Assembly (NCBI GenBank): GCA_014075255.1
Contig: CP046178.1
Location: forward strand, 1,754,894-1,818,893
Direction of reading: 5' to 3'
DNA length: 64,000 bases
From: Gammaproteobacteria bacterium
Lineage (GTDB): Bacteria > Pseudomonadota > Gammaproteobacteria > UBA4575
Shown here: positions 35,682-45,044 of the stretch, piece by piece
How positions within the stretch are numbered: the first letter of the stretch is position 1
How the letters are laid out: the number at the start of each line of letters is the position of its first letter
The notes under the pieces: model-generated
Seen by the model: only the letters and a program-made list of their open reading frames with translations
The model's database searches: none
What the model was told of the DNA's origin: nothing
Position numbers and translations under genes: made by a program

Positions 35682-37196
35682 ATGAGTCTCGCCACTGTCT
35701 ACTCCCGCGCTCAAACGGGTATGGACGCACCCCTAGTCACTGTTGAAGTAGATCTTTCAAATGGTTTGCCTGGATTATCTATTGTTGGCTTACCTGAAGC
35801 TGCTGTAAAAGAAAGTAAAGATCGTGTCCGTGCAGCACTGCTGAATTCAGGATTTGAATTTCCCGCACGGCGTATCACTGTAAATCTAGCGCCAGCAGAT
35901 CTTCCCAAAGAAGGTGGAAGATTTGACTTACCTATTGCTCTAGGAATTTTGGCTGCATCAAAGCAATTACCTAAAGAGTCTCTAACCTCGTACGAGTTCT
36001 TAGGTGAACTAAGCTTAAGTGGCGAGTTGCGTGCCATACATGGTGTATTGCCTGCAGCAGTTGCAAGCGGCAAAAAACAACGCGCAATTGTGGCGCCAAT
36101 TGAAAATGGCGACGAGGCCTTACTGGCAAAACAAACTACGGTGTTTGCAAGTAATAGCTTGCTAGAACTTTGCGCACATTTATCTGGACAAGAATTGCTA
36201 ACGGCTTATGAAAATAATATCGAGCCCAATCAAAGCATAGAAGCATTAGATCTTTATGATGTACGCGGCCAACACCGTGCAAGACGGGCTTTAGAAGTAG
36301 CCGCCGCAGGTTTTCATAATATGTTAATGGTGGGATCCCCTGGCAGTGGCAAAACCATGTTGGCAAGTCGTCTACCGAGTATTCTGCCACCGTTGGGTGA
36401 AACTGAAGCAGTGGAGTCTGCAACTATCTACTCAATAAGTCATGGTGGGTTCTCTCGTGATCAATGGGGTATTCGCCCATTTCGCGCACCGCATCATACT
36501 GCATCAGGAGTCGCATTAGTCGGCGGAGGCTCCAACCCGATGCCTGGAGAAATATCCCTAGCGCATCATGGTGTTTTATTTTTAGATGAACTGACTGAAT
36601 TTGATCGACATGTTTTAGAAGTGCTTCGAGAACCTCTTGAAACAGGTAACATTGCCATTTCTCGCGCTGCGAGACAGGTGCAGTTCCCTGCTCGCTTTCA
36701 ACTCGTTGCCGCGATGAATCCATGTCCGCAAGGTTGTGATATTGATATAAATGGAAATTGCGCCTGCACTCCAGAACAAATTCGCCGCTACCGAGGACGC
36801 ATCTCAGCACCTCTATTGGATCGAATTGATATTCATATTGATGTACCGCGTGTAGCTAAAGAACAACTTAAACAAAAAAGTCCGAACAACAGCGAAACAA
36901 GTCATGACGTACAAAAAAGAGTGTGCGCTGCGCGCGAGCTGCAAATTAATCGACAGCAAAAACCCAATGCTTATATGACTAACAAAGAAATTGAGATATT
37001 TTGTGTACTTAATGAAGACTGCGACAAACTTATGGATAAAGCATTTGAACAATTAGGATTATCAGCACGAGGTTACCATCGCACACTCAAGCTCGCGAGA
37101 AGCATTGCAGATCTAGATAATTCGCAAAGCATCGAAACTAATCACCTCAGTGAGGCAATTAGTTATCGACAATATGATCGCCTACTCAATAAGTAG
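35682..37196 (+). CDS. comM: ComM/YifB family Mg-chelatase-like AAA+ helicase
   Basis: 504 residues (typical 505-510). The N-terminal domain (LATVYSRAQTGMDAPLVTVE) is followed by the AAA+ core with Walker A GSPGSGKTMLASRLP near 215, Walker B GVLFLDELTEF, and the zinc-like CPQGCDINGNCAC cysteines. The C-terminal Mg-chelatase domain ends EAISYRQYDR. ComM is a hexameric branch-migration helicase that extends heteroduplex in natural transformation. The com pilus genes are not in the window. Confidence 0.95.
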   Translation: MSLATVYSRAQTGMDAPLVTVEVDLSNGLPGLSIVGLPEAAVKESKDRVRAALLNSGFEFPARRITVNLAPADLPKEGGRFDLPIALGILAASKQLPKESLTSYEFLGELSLSGELRAIHGVLPAAVASGKKQRAIVAPIENGDEALLAKQTTVFASNSLLELCAHLSGQELLTAYENNIEPNQSIEALDLYDVRGQHRARRALEVAAAGFHNMLMVGSPGSGKTMLASRLPSILPPLGETEAVESATIYSISHGGFSRDQWGIRPFRAPHHTASGVALVGGGSNPMPGEISLAHHGVLFLDELTEFDRHVLEVLREPLETGNIAISRAARQVQFPARFQLVAAMNPCPQGCDIDINGNCACTPEQIRRYRGRISAPLLDRIDIHIDVPRVAKEQLKQKSPNNSETSHDVQKRVCAARELQINRQQKPNAYMTNKEIEIFCVLNEDCDKLMDKAFEQLGLSARGYHRTLKLARSIADLDNSQSIETNHLSEAISYRQYDRLLNK

Positions 37197-37216
37197 GTTA
37201 AATTAGAAATAGTTGA

Positions 37217-37711
37217 CTACTTTACTGATTCCAACATGTAATCGACAACCTTCTTAATGTCGTCATCAGAGTAATCTGCACGACCACCCTTAGCTGGCAT
37301 TGTACCAATACCATTTATAGCACTTGAGTATAGTGCATCTGCACCTTTCGCTACGCGAGGACCCCATCCAGCTTTATCGCCTAGCTTTGGCGCATTAAGC
37401 ACACCAGAGTCATGGCATGCTGCACAACCTTTATAAAGATCCGCAGCACTTTTACTCTCACCTGCATCATTCGATGCCATCACTGTATCAGCAGAACTTT
37501 CTCCGCCTTCACTTGCATTAACGGGTGTAACGCCAGCGATAGCTACCGTACCGACGGGCTGAATTCGATCTTCTATATTACCCTGCACAAGACTATCATC
37601 AGTATAATCAGTATTTGTGAGTATATTTGAAATCACTAAAATAATGACCGTTAGCGCTATGAGTACGCCTACAATAGTCATCAATGTCGTTGCAAACTGA
37701 TTGTCCTTCAC
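37217..37711 (-). CDS. Cytochrome c5 family protein
   Basis: 164 residues. An N-terminal membrane anchor (about 11-31) and a Ser/Asp-rich linker precede one c-type heme domain (about 85-164) with CAACH near residue 96. The sixth ligand methionine is in GIGTMPAKGG. The cluster AYKGCAACH-x-SGVLNAPKLGDKAGW is typical of cytochrome c5. It carries electrons in the periplasm between the bc1 complex and terminal oxidases or other acceptors. It is convergent with comM. Confidence 0.92.
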   Translation of the reverse strand: MKDNQFATTLMTIVGVLIALTVIILVISNILTNTDYTDDSLVQGNIEDRIQPVGTVAIAGVTPVNASEGGESSADTVMASNDAGESKSAADLYKGCAACHDSGVLNAPKLGDKAGWGPRVAKGADALYSSAINGIGTMPAKGGRADYSDDDIKKVVDYMLESVK

Positions 37712-37879
37712 ACAAACTCCTAAATTGTTGTTGTTACCTTATCTAAGCGTGGCGAATTATAGTGAATGCGAGACATGAAACCAATCACCTATAACAGTTA
37801 TATATAGGAAAATTTTTAGGTAGGGCTCACTATGCTATTCGACTTAATACCTACAAATATGACTTAATCTGGTCTTATC

Positions 37880-39712
37880 ATGCCATTCCCATCCAGCCCA
37901 GACCCCCATGCCATAGGTATTTTACTACTTACTATTTTCGCATTATTTCTATTCACAAGAGAAAGTATCCCCTTAGAGACTTCTAGCTTATTAGTGATAG
38001 CGATCTTGGCCGTAGGGTTTGAACTGTTTCCCTATCAAATAGAAGGTGAAAAATTCCACTCCATTGACCTATTCTCTGGATTTGGGCACGAAGCCTTAAT
38101 TGCGGTATGTGCCTTAATGATTGCTGGACAAGCACTGGTGCGTACTGGCGCACTCGAACCTATCGGTCGTTCACTTGCAAAACTCTGGAGAGTGAGCCCA
38201 TTACTATCATTGTTATTAACATTAATTATTGGAGCGGTGCTCAGTGCATTTATTAATAACACTCCTGTAGTCGTACTACTGCTGCCAATTTTAGTGAGTG
38301 TTTCTCTACGAACTAATCGCTCTCCCTCGGGTGTATTAATGCCAATGGGCTTTGCCACATTGGTAGGGGGCATGTGTACAACAATAGGTACTTCTACTAA
38401 TTTATTAGTGGTGTCTGTTGCCTCTGACATGGGCGTGGAAAAGTTTTCCATGTTTGATTTCGTATTGCCTGCAAGCATTGCTTCAGTAATTGGAATTGCT
38501 TATTTATGGCTGATTGCACCACTTATTGTTTCTGAACGTGACACCCCTTTATCAGATACCTCACCTCGTGTATTTCTGGCTCAACTACATATACCGGAAG
38601 AAAGTCGTGTGGTAGGTAAAACCTTGGCGCAAATAATTAAACTCACTAATGGCGCAATGAAAGTAGAACGCATACAAAGAGGCGAAGACACACAACTTTC
38701 TTTATTACCGGATGTAGAAATTAAAGCAGGTGATCGTTTATTCGTGCGTGACACACCTAAAGAATTAAAAGAATACGAAGATGTTCTAGGCGCTACACTA
38801 TATTCAAAAAACAACGAGCTCATTGACGAAGACGAATTAAAGTCCAGCTCGCAACAACAGTTGGCAGAAATCGTGGTTTCACAAGGCTCGCCGCTAGAAA
38901 ACACCACAATTTCTCGGTTACGTTTTAGCGACCGTTATCAACTTATACCACTTGCATTACACCATGCAGGTACCACCATCGATACACTACATTCTGGTGT
39001 ACGCGAAGTATGGTTGCGCACAGGCGATATTATTTTAGTGCAAGGCAAAGCCGAAGCACTAAAAAAACTGAAACAAAGTGGTGAACTACTAATTTTAGAT
39101 TCCACAGAAGATCTCCCGCATTCTATTAAAGCGCCGTTAGCGTTATGGATCATGATTGCCATAGTCGCAACCGCTGCACTTGGTGTTTTGCCCATTGCCA
39201 TTAGTGCAGTGTGTGGAGTGCTGCTGTTGATAGTAACTGGCTGTTTAAACTGGCGTGATGCCACGCAAGCGCTCAGCACTCCAATTGTACTTATTGTCGT
39301 TGCAAGTTTAGCCATGGGCGCAGCACTGCTAGCTACAGGTGGCACAGAATACTTAGCAAGTGTGTTTCTTTATCTCACAGCAGGTGCAAGCGCACCAATA
39401 GTACTAAGTGGTTTAATGTTGTTGATGGCATTACTTACTAATATTGTTTCTAATAATGCAGCAGCCGTAATTGGTACACCTGTTGCAGTAAGCATTGCTC
39501 AACAACTAGATCAACCCGTAGCTCCATTTATCTTAGCCGTATTATTTGGTGCCAATATGAGCTACATCACACCAATGGCCTACAAAACTAATTTATTAGT
39601 CATGAATGCAGGTGGTTACAAATTTATGGATTTTGTAAAAGTAGGCACACCACTAACGATAATTATGTGGTTGAGTTATTCGTGGCTATTACCGTGGATT
39701 TACGATTTATAA
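37880..39712 (+). CDS. SLC13/DASS-type permease with two TrkA-C domains
   Basis: 610 residues. Membrane blocks at about 1-215 and 415-610 enclose a soluble insert (about 220-400) that contains two TrkA-C (RCK_C) domains, e.g. LHIPEESRVVGKTLAQI and IVVSQGSPLENTTISRLRF. The repeated NTP-type hairpin motifs are visible as FINNTPVVVLLLPI and IVSNNAAAVIGTP, and TIGTSTNLLVVSVA is the sodium/substrate loop. Likely a sodium-coupled anion transporter (sulfate or dicarboxylate); the substrate cannot be read from sequence. Confidence 0.9.
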   Translation: MPFPSSPDPHAIGILLLTIFALFLFTRESIPLETSSLLVIAILAVGFELFPYQIEGEKFHSIDLFSGFGHEALIAVCALMIAGQALVRTGALEPIGRSLAKLWRVSPLLSLLLTLIIGAVLSAFINNTPVVVLLLPILVSVSLRTNRSPSGVLMPMGFATLVGGMCTTIGTSTNLLVVSVASDMGVEKFSMFDFVLPASIASVIGIAYLWLIAPLIVSERDTPLSDTSPRVFLAQLHIPEESRVVGKTLAQIIKLTNGAMKVERIQRGEDTQLSLLPDVEIKAGDRLFVRDTPKELKEYEDVLGATLYSKNNELIDEDELKSSSQQQLAEIVVSQGSPLENTTISRLRFSDRYQLIPLALHHAGTTIDTLHSGVREVWLRTGDIILVQGKAEALKKLKQSGELLILDSTEDLPHSIKAPLALWIMIAIVATAALGVLPIAISAVCGVLLLIVTGCLNWRDATQALSTPIVLIVVASLAMGAALLATGGTEYLASVFLYLTAGASAPIVLSGLMLLMALLTNIVSNNAAAVIGTPVAVSIAQQLDQPVAPFILAVLFGANMSYITPMAYKTNLLVMNAGGYKFMDFVKVGTPLTIIMWLSYSWLLPWIYDL

Positions 39713-39767
39713 AAATTTCGTGGCTTGATGATGAGAATCTAATTAACTAGTTAGATATATTAACAGA

Positions 39768-40298
39768 CTAATTAATATTATTAGAAGAAACCTGGCGGCC
39801 ATTTACTATATCTTCAGCCATTGAACCAAGTTCTACAATCAAATTAATTTCATCATTGTCGAATCTTCTGGGTTGAGTATCCACTAAACATAGCGTGCCA
39901 ATATTCATTCCAGAATCAGATTGCAAAACAAAACTGATGTAAGAGCGTACCCACGGTTCACCTACCACAAGTGGACTATCAAAAAATCGACTGTCTTCAC
40001 TCGTATCACAAATTTCATAAATACGCCCCCAAGGATGATTACTTGTTAGTTCACAAATTGCATGTGCGCAAATAGAAATGTCTCGTGATATTTCTTTTGG
40101 TGTAATTCCCCACGCAGACTTAAACCACTGGCGATCGGAATCTATAAAAGTAATCAATGCGATTGGCACTTGAAGTTTTTCTGCAGCAAACCGTGTAATG
40201 CAGTCAAACCGAACATCAGCAGCAGTGTCGAGAATCTCCAGCGCGCGCAACGCGACTAATCGACTAGATTCATTTTGCGGTATCGGGGGAAATAACAT
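39768..40298 (-). CDS. GAF-domain protein
   Basis: 176 residues from the ATG at 40298; an upstream in-frame TTG overlaps the ribosome site GGAG and is not preferred. After an N-terminal helix (LVALRALEILDTAADVRFDCITRFAA) there is one GAF domain (about 25-165) with ITFIDSDRQWFKSAWG, SICAHAICE, and IGTLCLVDTQPR. No output domain is attached. Such proteins often head GGDEF or histidine kinases; a free-standing GAF protein may be a small-molecule or redox sensor, but this is open. Confidence 0.88.
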   Translation of the reverse strand: MLFPPIPQNESSRLVALRALEILDTAADVRFDCITRFAAEKLQVPIALITFIDSDRQWFKSAWGITPKEISRDISICAHAICELTSNHPWGRIYEICDTSEDSRFFDSPLVVGEPWVRSYISFVLQSDSGMNIGTLCLVDTQPRRFDNDEINLIVELGSMAEDIVNGRQVSSNNIN

Positions 40299-40606
40299 AC
40301 TTTGCTCCAACCAAGTAGTTTCAAATCATAATAATTCATAAATAGAATCAAATAAAGAGAACGATAGTTTCTATTGAGTTAGGTATCTCTATTATTTTAT
40401 TTGGAAATGCCTAATTCTGTTTCCAGCAGTTACTTAGCTTAAATTCTATAGTTAAGCGTGCACAGTCTATTGTGCCGTTAACAATGCAAGACGGCCTTAA
40501 AATATTTATCGAATATAAGAAGATTTAAACTGCTAGCACATCAAAAATTAATTATATGCACTCGACATGGATACACGATCAATACTAAACGAATGAGGTG
40601 TAATCA
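40299..40606. other. Intergenic, about 300 bp with nothing recognised
   Basis: A/T-rich, no long frame, no strong hairpin or repeat. It must hold the promoter of the GAF gene. Confidence 0.5.
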
Positions 40607-40831
40607 TCATTCAAGAAAATAAACTAGCGTAGAGATAAGCAGTACGACTATACCTAACAAACGAATTAGATTTGTACTCGATAATGAATCAAGCTCATTG
40701 TTTAGTTCATTCTGAGACCGTAAATTAAATTTCACAATTTCAGCATATATAATTTGAATAACTTTTGGAAAAACCAAACCCATTAGGCCTAATAGCCCAA
40801 AAAATAATATCAATACATTTGCATTAGTCAT
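40607..40831 (-). CDS. Hypothetical small membrane protein, 74 residues
   Basis: Two hydrophobic segments (about 5-27 and 55-73) with a polar middle (NLRSQNELNNELDSL). No family recognised; the composition and topology argue for a real small membrane protein, but length alone is weak support. Confidence 0.55.
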   Translation of the reverse strand: MTNANVLILFFGLLGLMGLVFPKVIQIIYAEIVKFNLRSQNELNNELDSLSSTNLIRLLGIVVLLISTLVYFLE

Positions 40832-40988
40832 CGTTAATTACCATTGATAAATACATGTTTTTTATGCCCACCTTGGGCCAATAACAGTCATCCATCCAGT
40901 ATAATTTAGTCTTTATACCATCTCATTTACTGGTGTTCAGCTGCTTACTATAAAATAGAACTCAAATTTCCTTTAGATAACTTATCGT

Positions 40989-41495
40989 ATGCTTTCTATT
41001 CTTCGCCCACTTATATTCTTGCTATTATGTTCAGGCTTGCTTGTTGCCTGCTCGCATTCACCTCAACACAGTGAAACATCTAGCAAAACCAAAGTTACAA
41101 CGGCGAAAAGCAATCAGAAGAAACTTAATGCAGGTGATGAAATTGCGAATTTAGCCACATCATTATTGGGCAGTCCATATAAATATGGTGGCTCGTCACC
41201 GGAGGGTTTTGATTGCAGTGGCTTGGTGCATTACACACACGGAAAATTAGGAATTCGTACACCACGTACATCATTGCAACAATATAAAAGTGCAAAGAAC
41301 ATCAATCTAAGTAATTTACATGCTGGTGACTTGGTATTTTTTACTCTAAATAAAACTAACGTTTCACATGTTGGAATTTACGTGGGTAACGGTCGTTTCA
41401 TACATGCTCCAAAAAGTGGTAAGCGTGTGGCAGTGAATAATTTAAACGACAACTATTGGCAACCACGATTCGTTAGCGGTGGCCGTTTCTATTAG
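40989..41495 (+). CDS. NlpC/P60 family lipoprotein peptidase
   Basis: 168 residues. The lipobox is LLVAC (Cys21), then a Ser/Lys-rich linker and a C40 NlpC/P60 domain (about 50-165). The catalytic Cys is in PEGFDCSGLVHY, and the His is in NVSHVGIYVGNG. SPYKYGG before it is also typical. E. coli NlpC, Spr/MepS and MepH are cell-wall DL-endopeptidases of this kind. Confidence 0.93.
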   Translation: MLSILRPLIFLLLCSGLLVACSHSPQHSETSSKTKVTTAKSNQKKLNAGDEIANLATSLLGSPYKYGGSSPEGFDCSGLVHYTHGKLGIRTPRTSLQQYKSAKNINLSNLHAGDLVFFTLNKTNVSHVGIYVGNGRFIHAPKSGKRVAVNNLNDNYWQPRFVSGGRFY

Positions 41496-41634
41496 CTTAT
41501 CAAACAGTATCCATTCACAAAACTTCCCCATCTATCACCCCGGCCATCCCTCCTATCCTCATCCAGACCATAGCCACTCTCAAATTCTCTAAAATGGATT
41601 GACCTTAAACATGGATGTATCAAGGTAGCGTAAA

Positions 41635-41784
41635 GTGGACAAGGAAGTTAAAGACACTATTAGAAAGATTTTTAATAATCTTAGAAAAAAACAGCCTAGG
41701 ATGAAATCCCGAAGAAGTGATAACGTCGATAAGTTGATTCGCGATTATGAGGAATTAGACCCTCAAGTTCGCAGCAAAGAATAA
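41635..41784 (+). CDS. Possible small gene, 49 residues
   Basis: A GTG start 9 bp after AAGG opens a frame of 49 codons, MDKEVKDTIRKIFNNL, then KKQPRMKSRRSDNVDKLI, then RDYEELDPQVRSKE. The product would be small, highly charged and helical. Support is only the ribosome site, the fit to the gap between two genes and the composition. No homologue recognised. Confidence 0.42.
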   Translation: MDKEVKDTIRKIFNNLRKKQPRMKSRRSDNVDKLIRDYEELDPQVRSKE

Positions 41785-41798
41785 GCTTAGTAACTAAT

Positions 41799-42500
41799 CT
41801 ATTCAGCGCTTTCTTCAGTAAGGTTAGCAGCCGCTATACCTGCTTCTTTTTCTGCCAACATATTTATGATACGCAGAACATTTTCAAAGCCTCCAGCATC
41901 ACCTGCGGATGTACGATATTTACCATTAATAATTATCGTAGGTACAGAGCTTGAACCATATTGACGAACCATCTGTCCAGAGCGATTAATTTTAGTCTCT
42001 ACATATAAAGAATCATAAGCGCTTTTGAATTTATCGGCATCCACATCATGTTGTGATAAAAATCGTGCCATCGATTCTACATCTCGTAAACGTCTACCCT
42101 GAACATGAATCGCTTCAAAAAATATAGGATGCATTCTTTCTAATTCACCCATAGTTTCTAATGCGTAATAGGCTCGTGCATGCGCAAGCCAACCTCGATT
42201 AAGTACAGCAGGCATACGAATGAAACTTATGTAATCTGCTTTGGTATCTTTCCAGCCCGACAAATGTGGTTCAAATTGAAAACAGTGTGGGCAGCCATAC
42301 CAAAATAATTCCAACACCTCAACTTGACCATCTTCCACATCCGTCTCAACTGCAGGAGAAATGCGATGATAATGTTTACCTTCTACAAAATTAGTAATCG
42401 GCGCATGATCATGTCCATCTTCAGCACTAGCACTTACAGTTAACAATGAGAAAATTAGAGCAGCGAGTAGATTCGGAAAAATACGATAAAGGTTGTGCAT
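41799..42500 (-). CDS. dsbA: Thiol:disulfide interchange protein DsbA
   Basis: 233 residues. A Sec signal (ending ASA-ED, residue 26) precedes a thioredoxin-like domain with the CPHC active site in WYGCPHCFQFEP near residue 70, the inserted helical domain, and the cis-Pro loop SSVPTIIINGKY. It oxidises cysteine pairs of exported proteins and is recycled by DsbB (not in window). Cytochrome c4 lies upstream on the same strand, the dsbA-c4 neighbourhood seen in Pseudomonas. Confidence 0.95.
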   Translation of the reverse strand: MHNLYRIFPNLLAALIFSLLTVSASAEDGHDHAPITNFVEGKHYHRISPAVETDVEDGQVEVLELFWYGCPHCFQFEPHLSGWKDTKADYISFIRMPAVLNRGWLAHARAYYALETMGELERMHPIFFEAIHVQGRRLRDVESMARFLSQHDVDADKFKSAYDSLYVETKINRSGQMVRQYGSSSVPTIIINGKYRTSAGDAGGFENVLRIINMLAEKEAGIAAANLTEESAE

Positions 42501-42674
42501 AGTTATGTTTTATTTTTAGGCAAAGTATTAGTTACTTATATAGACACTGATAATACACGGTAGTTCTGCCATCGTTAGACAAATTCTACCGCTTATCTTA
42601 TCAATTTTTAGGTTAACTTTTCGGGTCAACCTATCAGGTTAATTTTCTGGCTCCAATTCTTAGAAAGCCTTTAT

Positions 42675-43316
42675 TTAGTGTAAACCAGAAATATATTCAG
42701 CAACTGCGTCGATTTCAGTATCGCTTAAATAAGTTGCGATTTCTTTCATCATATTTAAATTATCATCAGGTTGATATCTAGCACCACTTCGATATGACCT
42801 TAGTTGTGCTGCGGTATATACCGCGTGCTGGCCTGCTAAAGCAGGAAATTTTGCTGCAGTATTACCCACACCATCAGGCGCATGACAGGACATACATGCA
42901 GGCACACCGGTTTCAGCATTACCGCCACGATAAATTCGCTCGCCAATAATATGTAACTTTTCACCTTGAAATTCTTTATCTGGGTCTGCACTACCTGCAT
43001 TAGTGGCTTGGCTTGAATAGTAAGCAGCTATGTCTACTATATCTTGATCAGATAGATTTTCAGCTTGTGAATTCATCAGCGTGCTCACACGAACTTTTTC
43101 TTTGAAGAGATGCAGTTGGTCTACTAAATACTTTTCACCTTGCCCAGCTAATTTTGGCCATGCAGGATTTGCACTCACTCCACCTGCACCATGACATGCA
43201 ACGCATGGTTCAGATTTTTGTTTGCCAGCGTCAGCATCACCCGCGGCATGAACACCGCCCACATAAAATCCGACCAGAATTAAGATTGCGATTAGCAAAC
43301 ACTGTTTTCTCTTCAT
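42675..43316 (-). CDS. Cytochrome c4 (diheme)
   Basis: 213 residues. A Sec signal (ending VHA-AG) precedes two cytochrome c domains with CVACH (near 38) and CMSCH (near 140). Axial methionines are in VSTLMNSQAENLSD and NLNMMKEIATYLSD. The diheme, about 190-residue mature form is cytochrome c4, which donates electrons to terminal oxidases from the bc1 complex. engB and dsbA flank it as in Pseudomonas. Confidence 0.94.
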   Translation of the reverse strand: MKRKQCLLIAILILVGFYVGGVHAAGDADAGKQKSEPCVACHGAGGVSANPAWPKLAGQGEKYLVDQLHLFKEKVRVSTLMNSQAENLSDQDIVDIAAYYSSQATNAGSADPDKEFQGEKLHIIGERIYRGGNAETGVPACMSCHAPDGVGNTAAKFPALAGQHAVYTAAQLRSYRSGARYQPDDNLNMMKEIATYLSDTEIDAVAEYISGLH

Positions 43317-43580
43317 GTATAGAATCCTTACTACAGATATTAATATTGGTAACTAAGCTTTGTTATTAAACTATCATAGCGTTGCAGTTTAAATTGAAGC
43401 AGACCTATTCAAAACCTTTCTTGTTAAAACTTACTGGGGCATAGCATATAGCACTTATGGCCGCAAAACAGCCAAGAAACTCAATGATAATGAGCTGATT
43501 TGCTGTAGGCACAATTGTTCAGCTCAAATGCGTTAAAATCTATCTTACTAACTGTATATCTATCCATTATAGGCCTCTAA

Positions 43581-44213
43581 ATGACTACCTTGCTTTCCAA
43601 AGCACAATTCTTGCGCAGCGCATCTTCTGAGAAAGACTTCCCAAATGATATCAAAGCCGAAATCGCATTTTGTGGGCGTTCTAACGCGGGCAAATCGAGT
43701 GCGATTAACACGCTTTGCCGTCAAAACTCGCTAGCTCGCACAAGCAAAACCCCAGGTCGCACCCAATTAGTCAATTTCTTTAAGTTAGACGGTGACACCT
43801 GTTTGGTCGATCTGCCAGGCTATGGCTATGCCAAAGCACCCGTTAAAGTGCAACAACAGTGGCAAAAGTTAATGGAGACGTACCTGATGCATAGAAATCC
43901 ACTATGTGGGCTAATCTTGCTGATGGATATACGTCATCCACTGACTGAAATTGATTGGACTATGATTCGCTGGACAAGTCATAACCATCTCCCACTTTAT
44001 ATCTTGTTAACCAAAGCCGATAAAGTTAATCGAAACCATACGGTAAAAACCATGACTCAAGTCAGCTCTAAACTTGAACAAGAAGGTTTTGAATTCGGCA
44101 TACAAACGTTCTCCGCCACCAAACAAATAGGCTTAAGCCAGGCCCAAAATAAAATTAGAGCGTGGTTAGATGCAGCCATGACCGATGAGTATGAAAAAAA
44201 GCGCCCCGGTTAA
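43581..44213 (+). CDS. engB: Ribosome biogenesis GTPase EngB (YihA/YsxC)
   Basis: 210 residues. G1 is GRSNAGKSS, G3 is DLPGYGYAK, G4 is LLTKADK and G5 is FSATKQIG. It binds the large ribosomal subunit during assembly. It faces polA across a short gap, the gammaproteobacterial arrangement in which Spot 42 or ErsA RNA is found. The last codons overlap the terminator of the candidate sRNA on the other strand. Confidence 0.96.
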   Translation: MTTLLSKAQFLRSASSEKDFPNDIKAEIAFCGRSNAGKSSAINTLCRQNSLARTSKTPGRTQLVNFFKLDGDTCLVDLPGYGYAKAPVKVQQQWQKLMETYLMHRNPLCGLILLMDIRHPLTEIDWTMIRWTSHNHLPLYILLTKADKVNRNHTVKTMTQVSSKLEQEGFEFGIQTFSATKQIGLSQAQNKIRAWLDAAMTDEYEKKRPG

Positions 44214-44231
44214 ACATTAGGTAACCGGGGC
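44194..44231 (-). terminator. Strong Rho-independent terminator on the minus strand
   Basis: 10-bp perfect stem GCCCCGGTTA/TAACCGGGGC, 9-nt loop, then GC and seven T. It ends minus-strand transcripts that come from the 137-residue gene or from the candidate sRNA. It overlaps the engB stop. Confidence 0.92.
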
Positions 44232-44238
44232 TAAAATT

Positions 44239-44266
44239 GACTCGGTTGGGGAACCCGAGTCTTTTT
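44239..44266 (+). terminator. Rho-independent terminator after engB
   Basis: Plus-strand stem GACTCGG/CCGAGTC (44239-44245, 44255-44261) followed by five T, 26 bp after the engB stop. On the other strand the same stem is the middle hairpin of the candidate sRNA. Confidence 0.85.
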
Positions 44267-44434
44267 GTCCCGCTAAGGGAGGGAAGCGGGTAACGCTATT
44301 GCGTTATAAGTTAGAGGATCGTTACTAAAAAAAGTTCGCTAAAAATGGCATAAATTGGTGGTCATATCGGCTAATAAATAGACAGCTTTTTGGTGCCATA
44401 CCTGTAGTAAACAGCAGGGAGAAATCTTAAAAAG

Positions 44435-44848
44435 CTAAAATCGTTGCTTTACCGTGATCCCATACGCTTCGGGGTCTTCATCTGGAAGTGTAAGGCTATT
44501 GTGGTATTTAGACCTTTGACGCAACTCGTCTAAGCCATCGCCTTGATATATTTCAAACGATATTAGGCGCTGCTCATGTGCCGCAGATTCAACAGGAAAA
44601 CCAGTGGTATCTATAGTATTAGGCATAATCATATGCTCATACAACTTAATGATTCTTGCTTGTTGTGACAAATCGGGTGTCCATGAGAATGGATGAGCAG
44701 ACGCACTGCTCGAAGTGGCTACATTATCTTTATAAGCAGAAATATCTAAATTTAATTCTGGCTCAACGGCGCTCGCAATCTGTGCGATGGATGCCATAGA
44801 TACTAAAGCCGCTAGAAGTATGGCTGCAGTAATGATGTTCCTTATCAT
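44435..44848 (-). CDS. Hypothetical exported protein, 137 residues
   Basis: An N-terminal hydrophobic segment (about 4-25, then ASA-VE) looks like a Sec signal. The mature part is soluble and polar; LISFEIYQGDGLDELRQR and the end PEAYGITVKQRF are the most structured stretches. No family recognised. It lies between polA (on the same strand, 197 bp upstream) and the convergent engB. Confidence 0.65.
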   Translation of the reverse strand: MIRNIITAAILLAALVSMASIAQIASAVEPELNLDISAYKDNVATSSSASAHPFSWTPDLSQQARIIKLYEHMIMPNTIDTTGFPVESAAHEQRLISFEIYQGDGLDELRQRSKYHNSLTLPDEDPEAYGITVKQRF

Positions 44849-45044
44849 TATCCGTCCTATAGAGAGTAAGTAATCTTCACTTTGTAAAGCGTTCCAACTC
44901 CAAGTGAATTAACCAGAATTATATTTCTACGTTACGACTCTGCGTATCAGGCAAGATAAATGGTGAGGCCAATATGATAAGTGGGAATTTTAACTGCGCA
45001 ATACTGCTACGCATATAGGTAACTAACTGATAGCTGAATCTGTG

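Larger units (their letters stand above)
44194..44296 (-). ncRNA. Candidate Spot 42/ErsA-locus small RNA
   Basis: Minus strand, about 103 nt, three consecutive hairpins: CCCGCT/AGCGGG (arms 44285-44290 and 44269-44274) with loop TCCCTCCCTT; GACTCGG/CCGAGTC (44255-44261, 44239-44245) with loop GTTCCCCAA; and a 10-bp stem GCCCCGGTTA/TAACCGGGGC (44222-44231, 44203-44212) followed by GC and seven T. A possible -10 (TATAAC, 44303-44308) lies upstream; the -35 is weak. E. coli spf and Pseudomonas ersA lie in the same place between polA and engB. The first two loops are C/U-rich and could pair with ribosome sites. Alternative: two simple convergent terminators and one chance hairpin. Confidence 0.42.

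Noticed and set aside
42598-42652. Tandem AGGTTAA-TTTTC-like repeats between dsbA and cytochrome c4
   Set aside because: Two imperfect 17-bp units only; no hairpin or match to a known site.
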